A program made the position numbers and the translations under genes. This document shows, piece by piece, positions 19,152 to 29,300 of a DNA stretch of 36,774 bases (positions within the stretch are counted from its first letter, which is position 1; each line of letters begins with the position of its first letter). Source of the DNA: a virus; the IMG/VR virus record IMGVR_UViG_3300025873_000014, positions 1 to 36,774 of that record; one strand, 5' to 3'. The notes beneath the pieces were generated by a model. The model worked only from the letters and a program-made list of their open reading frames with translations, ran no database searches and was not told the origin of the DNA.

Positions 19152-19386
19152 TCCAGTTCACATCGTGTTCTAACAGGTGACGCCGTGTAGAATTTTCATG
19201 GCGCGGGGCACTGTCGGGGAAGGCCGACCTCAACTCCCTGTGAACGAGCAGGGCACTCGGCTTCCTCTCACCCTCCTTCGCTGTCATCTTGAGGCTGTCT
19301 GAGATCCACGAAGACATATCCTCATTCCTGCATATCATACACCGCCTGCTTGGAATGGAGGATCTGAAGGCGAGCGGCTTTACCAT
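19129..19386 (-). CDS. Small Cys-containing, helix-turn-helix-like protein
   Basis: An 85-residue protein. CMICRNEDMSSWISDSLKMT near residues 16-35 and a later stretch ending RRHLLEH resemble the small phage proteins in which a CxxC zinc knuckle is followed by a resolvase-type helix-turn-helix and an ending like 'SR.H...H'. The core recognition helix is poorly conserved, so the assignment is tentative. The ATG at 19386 overlaps the o-spanin stop by 7 nt. Confidence 0.5.
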   Translation of the reverse strand: MVKPLAFRSSIPSRRCMICRNEDMSSWISDSLKMTAKEGERKPSALLVHRELRSAFPDSAPRHENSTRRHLLEHDVNWSEWVEES

Positions 19387-19616
19387 TCCCCCTCATCCCC
19401 CATAGCCATACAGTATCTGTACACCTCACCTATCCAGTACAGCGTACCGGGGAATGCACCGCTGCTCACGATTGCATCTATCTCGCCAGCAACGAGGTGA
19501 TTCGGAGCCGGGCACGGGGGTATGCTATCTCCTTGACCATGAGCGCAGCCCAGCAACAAGATCGCGACCACGAAGAACGGGCTTGCTGAGCGCACGATTG
19601 AATCTCTTGAAAGCAT
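19380..19616 (-). CDS. Outer-membrane spanin candidate (Rz1-like lipoprotein)
   Basis: A 78-residue precursor. After a short basic N-terminus comes a hydrophobic core (FFVVAILLLG) and a lipobox LLGC with Cys at about residue 23, then a short mature domain with Pro (SIPPCPAP). This is the layout of outer-membrane lipoprotein spanins, which fuse the two membranes in the last step of lysis together with an inner-membrane spanin. It starts inside the i-spanin gene in another frame, the classic Rz/Rz1 arrangement. The mature part is longer than the typical Pro-rich Rz1. Confidence 0.7.
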   Translation of the reverse strand: MLSRDSIVRSASPFFVVAILLLGCAHGQGDSIPPCPAPNHLVAGEIDAIVSSGAFPGTLYWIGEVYRYCMAMGDEGEW

Positions 19617-19743
19617 TCACCCTCTCAGTCTCATTACTCAAATTAGATTCAGCCCGGCCAAGTCGCCTCACATAGAAGGCAACTATGAACACCAGGACCA
19701 GTATGATAATTAAACCCGAAAGCGAAAGGGATGCCACCGTCAT
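19525..19743 (-). CDS. Inner-membrane spanin candidate (Rz-like)
   Basis: A 72-residue protein with an N-terminal membrane helix (LSGLIIILVLVFIVAFYV) and a basic, helical C-terminal part (RRLGRAESNLSNETERVNAF onward). That is the i-spanin topology, though shorter than lambda Rz (153 residues). The o-spanin gene begins within it. Its ATG overlaps the holin stop (ATGA at 19740-19743). Confidence 0.65.
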   Translation of the reverse strand: MTVASLSLSGLIIILVLVFIVAFYVRRLGRAESNLSNETERVNAFKRFNRALSKPVLRGRDLVAGLRSWSRR

Positions 19744-19919
19744 TCAGCGTTCGTTGCTTTACCCACGTTACCGCCCAAGGCATTCAAGATATTAAGCACA
19801 AGATCCACAGCCTTGTTGTCGCTAGTGTTCGGCGTAAGCGCAGAGACAATCGCAGCAATTCCTACTATGCGAGTTATAACATCGAACACACTACTCCAGT
19901 TTGCAGTAATCCAATCCAT
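19740..19919 (-). CDS. Holin candidate, 59 aa
   Basis: A 59-residue protein with one hydrophobic segment (VFDVITRIVGIAAIVSALTP, about residues 11-30). The rest (NTSDNKAVDLVLNILNALGG, then NVGKATN) is of a kind common in phage proteins that sit beside endolysins: 'ALTPN..D', then an amphipathic helix and an 'NVGKA' end. The role as holin is inferred from position between endolysin and spanin and from the membrane segment; a single span is unusual but known in type III holins. AGGAGC 6 nt upstream of the ATG (19919) supports the start. Confidence 0.65.
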   Translation of the reverse strand: MDWITANWSSVFDVITRIVGIAAIVSALTPNTSDNKAVDLVLNILNALGGNVGKATNAE

Positions 19920-19928
19920 CGTAAGCTC

Positions 19929-20378
19929 CTAGTTTTTGAGATCCAGACTCCAGGAATGATCCCTGAATTCGAGAACCTCTTTTCTGTTATTTCCCAGATA
20001 AGAAACATGGACCCACCCAGATGATGGGATGTCCCTATCGTGATGCTCTAGTATCAGTTGATCGAAGTCTAGATTATCCCTAATCCAGACCGCAAGATCA
20101 TAGTTCGATACACCATAAATTTCTAAATCGGCAGCCTGCCCCAGTATGTGCTGGCTTTTGTCGTGAGAACCTATCTCGTTGTTTAACACCAACGACCGGT
20201 AGCCGGACGCGGGGCTGAACGGCCTGTCGAAATGAAACCTAACTGGTTCAAGTATATTTTTACATAAAGACTTTAGGTTAGAAACCTCAATCCAGCTAGG
20301 ATCATTGGGTATATTCTTCCTGGTAGCAACCTGACTCCTCGTCAACTCAGCCAACGAAAAATTTTCAGATAACTTCAC
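19929..20378 (-). CDS. M15-family endolysin (peptidase)
   Basis: A 149-residue peptidoglycan hydrolase of the M15 (D-Ala-D-Ala carboxypeptidase/L-Ala-D-Glu endopeptidase) group: FSPASGYRS (55-62), SQHILGQAADLEI with zinc ligands H77 and D84, a Glu at about 111 and WVHVSY with H124. There is no signal peptide, so it needs a holin to reach the wall. The start is a GTG at 20378, overlapping the stop of the giant gene as GTGA. It opens the lysis cassette. Confidence 0.9.
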   Translation of the reverse strand: MKLSENFSLAELTRSQVATRKNIPNDPSWIEVSNLKSLCKNILEPVRFHFDRPFSPASGYRSLVLNNEIGSHDKSQHILGQAADLEIYGVSNYDLAVWIRDNLDFDQLILEHHDRDIPSSGWVHVSYLGNNRKEVLEFRDHSWSLDLKN

Positions 20379-23300
20379 CGTCCGGCGATCATCCTCTTTA
20401 GCTCGGGAACCATACTCAGAGCACGACTCTCCATCTCATCGTACATAAACTCCCTCTCTTTCGTAAGCCTGTTTGTTCGGAAATCCTTAGACCTAGCATT
20501 CCTTATCTTGGAGAGGTTCCTCTCTATTGCGTTCACAGCACCCCTCACCGAGAGAAGATCGGCATTGTCACTGATCATCTCAACTGCCCGCTCCGGCTCA
20601 GTCCCCTGAACCTGCTTGATGGCCAGCATCATCCCGTCGATAGCGTTCCTCATCTCGTAGAAGTCAGTCTTCAGACCACCGCCGTACTGATCTCTAACGA
20701 ATCTCCGAACGATGGGGAGATCGGTAGCCCTGGCGCCGGGCCTTGTAGGCATACCAGGAATCATCCATCGCAACCCGTTGTCCAGGGCCTGCAACGTGTA
20801 GATACCAACTCCACCAAAGATAGTTCTCAGTGTGTTATCGATCTTCCTCGGACTCAGCCCGGTAGCACTGCCGAGGAGCCTGGCTTGCGCAGTAGTGTTG
20901 TCAGAATATTGTTCAGCACCAGGCATATTCTCCTGCCACTGCGGGACAATGGGATTACCAGTAAACATATTCTTGTTAGCGAACCATTCCCATACCGGCC
21001 TGATGGCCTGGGGCGTTGGATTAAAACTAAGAGTACTCGTTATGCCATGCCAAAGAGACTTACCAACGTCAGCCCTCGTTCCGCCGTATCTTCCGTCCGT
21101 CATCTCGCCGATGATGAAGTTTGTTATCGCCTCCGGAACCAACTTATACATGACCCCGGCCTCAAACGGAATCGGGACCCCGAACCAGTAATCCATGCCG
21201 GGGATGGGCAGCAACCAATAGTCATCCTTCACATGATCTGGCAGTTTTTCCCTATCGGTGTCAAGGATTGCCATCGCTGCGTACATGGCGGAGACCGATG
21301 ATACGGTAGTTGCCCTGAGGAGCATCGATGTCTTTACATCTTGCGGGTTCAACCTCCCCGTAATACTGTCCCCGCGCATAGACCTTGCCGCCGTTGCCAG
21401 ACCCTGCAATCTGGAATTGAGGAACGGTACAGTCGCCGTTATGAGTTGCATGTATGGATTACTACCATGCCGACTAAAGTTCAGGACCTCTACAGCCTGA
21501 TACGCAGCCTCTCCCATAGCCTTTCTTTCGGCGATATTTATACCGTTGTCATCCAGGCGGTCGAACCCAGCCTCTCGGTACTTATTTAGTGCATGAATGT
21601 AAGCAGACTCATAGACATTCTCCCTCGTCGCAGATTCAGAGCGCGAACTCAACTCACCAGTCGCATCCCAAAATTTCCTGAGAATATTCCCAACTCCGGC
21701 ACCCTTGCCGATATCCATGGCGAATCGTCTGGTTAGTCGCTCGGGGGTAAGCTCTGCGTGTTCCACTCCGGAAATGGCACCCATCCTCTGCAAGTGGGTG
21801 TATGTCTCATTGGCCTCACCACGGGTCATCTTTGAAACATTGCTCGCCATCGTCTTGGCTGCATCGATGATTGGCTCGGCCTCCCCGCCATTCAGGATAT
21901 ACACATGCAACGAATCCCTAAGCATGTTTGCAATCAAGTAGTCAGGGGACCGCGTGACCAATGATCTAAGCAACCTTGCCGGTATGCCCAGAAATTCAAA
22001 GTATGGATTATGACCCTGGAAACCACCGACTATAGCTTCATGGAATATGGGATCCTTCAGGAGGTAGTGCTTGTTCTCTCCGGCAACACGGATAGTTACC
22101 GTGCTCTGCTTCTCATTGATGCCTAGCCTGCCCAATTCCCCGGATGAAATTTCGGTAGCCTGATCTATCATCAGGGCATCGCGGATAGCCCTCTGCGATG
22201 CAATATTTCTCAACGACCCGGTAATGGCCGCCCTTGCATTTCTGACTATGGACTCAATCGGATCAAGTATCGCCTGATCCTTTCCAAGCCCAGAATACTT
22301 CATGTGCTGACGTTGATTAGCTATACCAGCAGACATGAACATCTCTGCATCGGGGCGACCCAATTCCCTGCTCAGGATACCCTCAATCGTCTCGTTCCTG
22401 ACCCCCTCAAGCTCAACGTAGAACGGTATGTAATCCGAATACCTTCGGTAGACATCGCCCATCTCTTCGCTGATAATACCCGCATCGATCTGGAGTTGAA
22501 TGATCCCGTCGTTCCAGTTCTGTATATTTTGTGCAGCAACAACTATCTCGGGATTATTCTTTGCAGCCTCCATCCCCTCCGCTATCACATCCTTATCGAA
22601 GGGTACCGACCGGCCCTCATGATTGAGGCGGGCACCTCTGAGCGCACGCATATACAGGAACAGTTCAGGAATCAGCCTCTTCGCAGACAGTGCTTCGAGT
22701 ATCGGAAAGAGACCACCCTCTGATCCCTCTTCGTACATACCCTCAACGGTAACCATCTCGCGCTCAACCGTTCTCCCTGTAACTGGATCGAACTCCCTCC
22801 TGGGGGCAGAGTTAACCAGTTTTAACCCCTCGATCATCGGGACTCCGTGCTTGTATGTCATCACCCCATCCCTGAGGGAGGTCGCCAGATACCCAGCCGC
22901 CTTGTCCGACATAAGGGCCATCGCGTGGGCGGATACATCAAACAGATCGTGCATCCCCTCGTACCCAAGCTCCTCGGCCTTGGCCCTAGCAAGTTTTCCG
23001 TATCGCTCGATCCGCTTAAACCGATCAAGCATTGAAGCAATGAGGATATCGCTCCAATCCTTCGTGGGAGAAGCTAGCGATGCGCTGAAGGAATCCCAAA
23101 TTGTCCTGAGGCCGTGGCTGCCAGACTGGGGAAGCCCGACACTTTCAAGTGCTCTCACTTGCTCCGGAGATCTGCCCTCGTATGAATTGGTCGCATACCT
23201 CCTGCGTTCCGAATCTCTGAGCTTAGGAGACAACTCAGGCTTCAGGAATGTTTTAATCGACTCGATACTGGCATCCTTGCCGTGCAGATGCCCAGTAATA

Positions 23301-26300
23301 TTCCTTCTACCGCCGACGGGGTTTGCAAACGTGTCTACCGGGTAAGCAGATACAACATAGGCAACATCCCCCAGCCCTTCCTTTGGAATATTCATGGTCC
23401 TGACTAGGACTGGCTTCTTGAACTCCGGACTAGACCATATGAAGGAAACTGCACCCTGCTCTGGATATGAAACAATTTCCCCAATCCTCTCCTTGTTCTT
23501 GAAGTCCCTCATCTCCCTCCCGAAGCCAACGAGAAGTTCGCGCCAATTCTTGTAGCTGGAGGTTAAATTCTGTATGTCCTCGTTGTGCCTGTCTAGGTGT
23601 ACGGCACCGAAGCCACGCTCCCCCAACTCTGTACCGTCCGGGGCTAGCCTTGCATCCTCATGGTGTCCCGAGAGAACCACGACTGGCATACCGGACTCAC
23701 TGTACTGACCGACACCATCATAGTTGATCCCGAACCAAGAGGAATCGCCAACGCTCAGGGCTCCGGAAGCATAGCCATCTTCGGGAACAGCACCCGGTGA
23801 AATCGGGGTAAAGGAATCATCAAGCACCTCGTCACCGAAAGGTTGATCCCTAATGAGACCACGGTCTGCGGAATCCACAACGGATGTTGACTCCCTCAGC
23901 TCCCGAGTTCCGCCAATCGTAGAAGCCCTGGATCTGGTGGGGTCCCTGGGTAGGCCAGCGGCTTCGCGGGGGGAAATGGGGGCTGGCCTGAGCCTAAGCG
24001 CCTCTGCCTCACCCCTCCTTCCTTCCGATTCCAGTCTTTCGTATTCGGAAACCAAGCCATCCAGAACTCGCGCCTTCTGCATGAGGGCATCGTACTCACC
24101 CTTACCGAGATGGATTGCCATATCTTTCCCTAGCTTACCCATCTCTGTTAACGCTACGTTATGGGTCTCGTGAGCATCTACATAGCGAGAGAGTGCAGAT
24201 ATCTCAGACCTCCTCTGCCTCTCAACCTCCTTACTGATTAGATCCTTGAGATTTGGATGTTTCTTCCGGAACGCATTCCATAAATCAGACCTAGTTTCAA
24301 AGCCTGCTCTTTTCCGGACTTCCGAACCTGCATCATCCAAGCGCTTAAGCTCGGGCTCCAAAATAGGAAGAAGGTCAAACTCTGCGTTGAAGCGTCTCGA
24401 ATCCTCGATGTCATCCTCAAGAGACATTCTTCTCTCTGAACCAAACCGCAAAACCTTATTAACCTTTTCCCTAACATTTATAATGGCTATTCCTTTATGC
24501 TGCTGGGCTCTGTTGGATATATCCCCAACGTGCTCCAGCAGGTCGCCAAGGACTGCCGGGAATCCAGCACGATTAGCCCCTGCCGTTATCTCATCCATAA
24601 CGGCTTCGGGTACGCCCCGCTGCGTTTGCGCGGCGGCATGGGCATCTCCTTCGGAGATCAGTTGCCCCCCAACCATCGAAGCTCTGGATCTGGTCGGATC
24701 CTCGGGTAGGCCAGCGGCTTCGCGGGGGGACCTCTCCTCCCACGCATCATCCCTCCATTCCTTGAGCAACTCAAGATCGTCAAAGTACTGCTTGCTGTCT
24801 GCTATTAGCTCATCAAAATTCCTAATCGCTTCGCGTTTCGTAGTCTCCCTAGAGTCTATACCCACAAGACTGCGAACATCATCTACGCCAGCGTCATCGG
24901 GCAACTCTTCAAGTTTGGCCCTCTGCGCCTCTCGACCCCGAATATTCTCAGTTGCCGACTCTTGCTGCCTGTTGATCTCTTCGATAGTTGGCGCAGCACC
25001 ACCTGCAAGTCTGATTTCTCCGTTAGGCCTTCTGTCGAATGATCCACGCTTAATGGCTGCATCTATGGTGTTCGTCGGGGCCGTCACAATACGGTCGTCA
25101 TCAACCATGCCAGATAGCTTGCGAATCATGCTACGAGCGTCAGTTGCACTCATTATCTGAGGATCCGCAGCGCCAGTATAAACCTCAACCTCATTCTTGC
25201 CGAACATCCTGAATGTTTTTCCGTCGAATGCCGTCTCGCCGTTATTGCGTAATTCCCTGAGGCGCACCCTGATTAGGTCTTCGGGGTCAACTCCCCCACG
25301 GGCACCCTCACCAACCATCGAAGCCCTGGATCTTTCGGGGTCTTCGGGCAGACCGGCGGCTTCGCGGGCAGCCCTCGCCTTTCTCTCGCGACCAGCCGCA
25401 TCCAGCCCGGCCTCAACCCCCGTGCTGGTAGGCATGACTCCCGACTCGCGCTGGAGTATCGCATCCACCTCTGCCTCAGGTTTACCCATCGCCAGGAGTT
25501 GCTTTCTTCGCTTATCAGTTACTTTCTCTAGCTCTCCGCGAAGGGCGAGGGTCTTGCTCCTTATCTCACTCGCCTCGCCCGACCTCCTGGCCCACCAGGG
25601 ATCAAGGGATCTTCCATTCTCAATCCTGGTAGCCATCTGGTCGCCATAAAGGGAGTGGAATATTTCGTCAGCACTCTTGTAACCCTGGCCAGTGAGTGCC
25701 CTGAATACACTCTTCAGGAAGTTGGCCGCCCTGAGTATCAAACCCTTGGGCTGACCCGCCAACTTGACCTCGCCAGTAAACACATCCTGGTATAGCTGGG
25801 CGATTGCCTCCTCGAAATAATCATCCTCGATCCACTTCAGGGAACCCTCACGATCCATCTCCGCCCTGAACTCTTCCTCAGTCATAGCCCCTTCACTGAG
25901 GGCATTCTCCAGCTTGCTTATCTCAGCAGACCTGTTACCCATTTCAGAATAGGAACTCTGCGCAAAATCTAAATACGTTGAACCCTCGGCGAGCGGCTTC
26001 TTGCCATCTGCGATTAGGGCGTCATTCATCTCCTTTAGGCGGGCACTGGAGATCTTCCTCTTCAGAGCAAACTTCCTCAGGGACTTCCACTCTTGTGGCT
26101 TAATAACTCCCAACTTCCTGAAGGCATGAATGGTCTCATGGCGAACGAAGGGGAGAAGGATGTTTACAAGAGTTTCCTCTGAACTTATCTCCTGCAACCC
26201 CACTGTGTATGCAAGCTCGATTGTCTGGGTAGCATCGTTGAATGTTGCGAGAGCACCAGTCTCGTCCTGTAGCGCCTCAACAAGATTGATCCTCACATCC

Positions 26301-29300
26301 TCCAGGCCAACCTGCTTCAGGACAGAACGCAACTTGGTCGTAACGGCCTTGACGAGATTGGACTGATCATTCGGGGGCGGGGGAAGCGGCTTCCGCACTG
26401 GGGTTGAGACATCTTCTAAGGTTGGTTCCGGAACAGCCTCAAGCGCCCTGGCCTCGAAATCATCCGGCCTAGCCCTCCTGCCCAACCTACCCTTGACGGA
26501 CTCGCGACCAGTCCTGTCATGTATGATTAGGTCACGACTCCCAATTGCTCTCTTCTCTGCCTTCCGCGCAAGAATTTCTTTAGCCTTGTCGTATCGGGAC
26601 TGAGTAATCTGACCACTCTGGAGCATTACATCCAGGGCAGCGAGATCGTCCGTGTAATCAAAGAAGTCAACCTCCCGCATTCGGGAAGACTTCTCCCTAC
26701 CGGAAGCACCCTCCTCCTCCGTCCTTGACTCGGACAAGGACCAGCCAACTTCCTTCCTGGGAGCCAACAGTCCAGCGTCAACACCAACTGACTGGACCTT
26801 CATGCTCTTGGCGTAGGCCTTGGAAGCCTTCAGGGCCTTCTCCCTGGCCATCCTATCGATGGTCTGACTTCCATAAATGGAATCAGAACGCCACGGGAAC
26901 CTAGAGGGTTCCGACGTAGCCTCCCCCAGGGACTTCACAACAGCGTCGTAGTTCGATTTATATACAGACGCCTCTTTGTCCCGCTTGAACTTATTGGCCT
27001 CCGACCTTGAGGAAAGTCTCTTGATCCTTACGCCGTCTACAACAACATCGAATACCCTGGTATTGCCGTTGGCCCTACCTACATATTCCTCAGCCTTCTT
27101 CTTGGACGAAAAAGACTTTACGAAATCACCCTTCGCCTGCCCTTCGACGGGGGCCTTCCTTACAACCCAGGCCGTACCGCCCCTCCCCCCGGGCTTGTGG
27201 GTTACGGAATATCTATACCCCTCCACGACCTCGGGAATAGGCCGGGATGGATTCTCAATTATTTCCACAACCCCCATGGGGTTGGTCGAGCGGAACGCAT
27301 TGCCCATTGCCCTGGCATCGGACACACCCTCTTGTTCAGCGTCAAGACCAGATGAATAAATAGAAGACCTGGCCTCTTCCGCCTCCTTCTTGCTGGAATA
27401 CCTAGTTGGGTCGAGGGTTCCATTGACTATTAGCTGGTAAGACCCGGCATCTCCCCGGTCGGGAGAAACATACTCCTTGCCCTGCCTTACCTCGATATCT
27501 CTCCGCGTAATGGCGGCTGTGCGGAGTCTGTCATAGGCCCGGAGGCTATGTATCCCGTACTTCTTGCCCATCTCCTTGAGGGATGGGAATGCTCCATCCT
27601 TTGAATCGATGGCGTCCTGAATTATCTTCTTATACAGGCTCTCATTAATCCCCTTGGGGAGACTCGAACCAGACAAGGAATATTTAACATCGCCACTACT
27701 GGTGGTCTCGGCCTTAACGAGACCCATCTCAACCATCTTCTCGATATAACCATCAGCGATAGCGTCCGTTGTGGTGTCATCGAGGCTCGCATCATTAAGA
27801 CCGAGGGCGGATCGGACACCGGCAGTGGTGACGGACTTACTCTTACGCTTATTTAGCTTGGCACCAAGGTCAACCGCCTCCTCGGGGCTGGCGTAAGCGA
27901 GCCTGGATGCTGACTCCTGCCTGGGCATAGCGGATATCCGCTTATACATAGACAGGAGCTGATCATCGTTCATACTGTCAAGCTCAAGAGACCCGGTGAG
28001 CCTCTTGCTGAATGACATGAACGCGGGATCATTATCCCAGAGAATGTTTCTGTCCTCTGCTATCTGTACAACATCCCGCTTGGTAACCTTCTCGTCGTTG
28101 TAGATTATCCTCCGGTACTGTTCCCTCAACCCACCGGCAATCTCGCTCATTCTTCCGAGCCAGAACTTACTCTGGCGAGAATCCATATCCCTCGTAGCAG
28201 CCTCAGCTTCTACGGTCTCTGCCGTAAGTCGCTCCTCACTCTTGCGAACAGCCTCCTGGACCCTTATGTAATCTTTGTAATTCTGTTCAACCTCGGCGTC
28301 CGAAAGCAGGCTGCGCTTCTGCTGTATCTTGTGACCAACCTCACCCATTCCCGCAAAGCCAATGGATGGAAACAGGGTTGCGAGTGCGATCTCGGCATAC
28401 TCGGCGGCAGCCTCTTCATCAGCGGGGCTAACTGCAAGACCGGCCTGCCACCGCTCAAGCGCCTGCTGCCCAATTTCCGCCACCTCTTCCTCAACGAGCG
28501 TGCCAACAAACCTATTAAGCGGAGAGGATCTACTTATCTTGTCAGCCACCCTGGCAAAGGCAGACCTCGCAGCACCCTGCGCTGGCTTGCTGCCGATCCG
28601 AAGCGCCGGACCCAATATCAGGAATCCCAGATTATCCAAGGCAGTCTGACCGGCGGCAGCAGTAAGCACCTTGCCCAGGCTGACATCCTCGGTGTCAACT
28701 AGGCCCTCGGCGTAGTCCCTCTCCAGTTCCTCGGACATAAACGCAAGCATGGTAGTCAGGGACCTGCCCGCCCAGAACCCCGCCGTGCCCCCCAGGGCAG
28801 CACCGGGTGGACCAAGCACACTACCCAACAATGCCCCGGCAGCGCCGGTCACAAGGGATGGGGTCACCCTGCCCATGCTGCTGCCTATCTGCTCTGCACC
28901 GAACTCAAAGCCAGTGCCAATGGCGGACAACAATCCATCCTTGTCGTATGCCTCGCCAATATCGCCCACACTGAGGAGGTCGGGGGCTATAGCGTGAGCC
29001 TCCCTGCTGGCCCTCACCAACCTTGCCTGGGCCTCGTCGTAGGCCTCCTCGTCGCCCGAAGCAACCGCAACAGCAGCCCTAGCGCCTGGAATCAGGCCAG
29101 AAACTGTGCGGTCAAGGCTGGATACGAATGCGTCTATCGGACCAGAGTCCTCGTCGGTCGCAAATATTTCCGGGTACTTCTCCCTGGCCCTGGCCAAGGC
29201 CTCCTCGTCCGTGACTTCCGGGCCAACCTTGACATGGCTCCCGTCGGGAAGATAAACCATCCTCTTCTGTTCCGGTTCAGCCGGACGAGGACGCCTTCCG

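Noticed and set aside
24246-25160. 304-codon plus-strand frame
   Set aside because: It is opposite the giant polyvalent gene and rich in Ser/Arg in the way reverse frames of that gene are.
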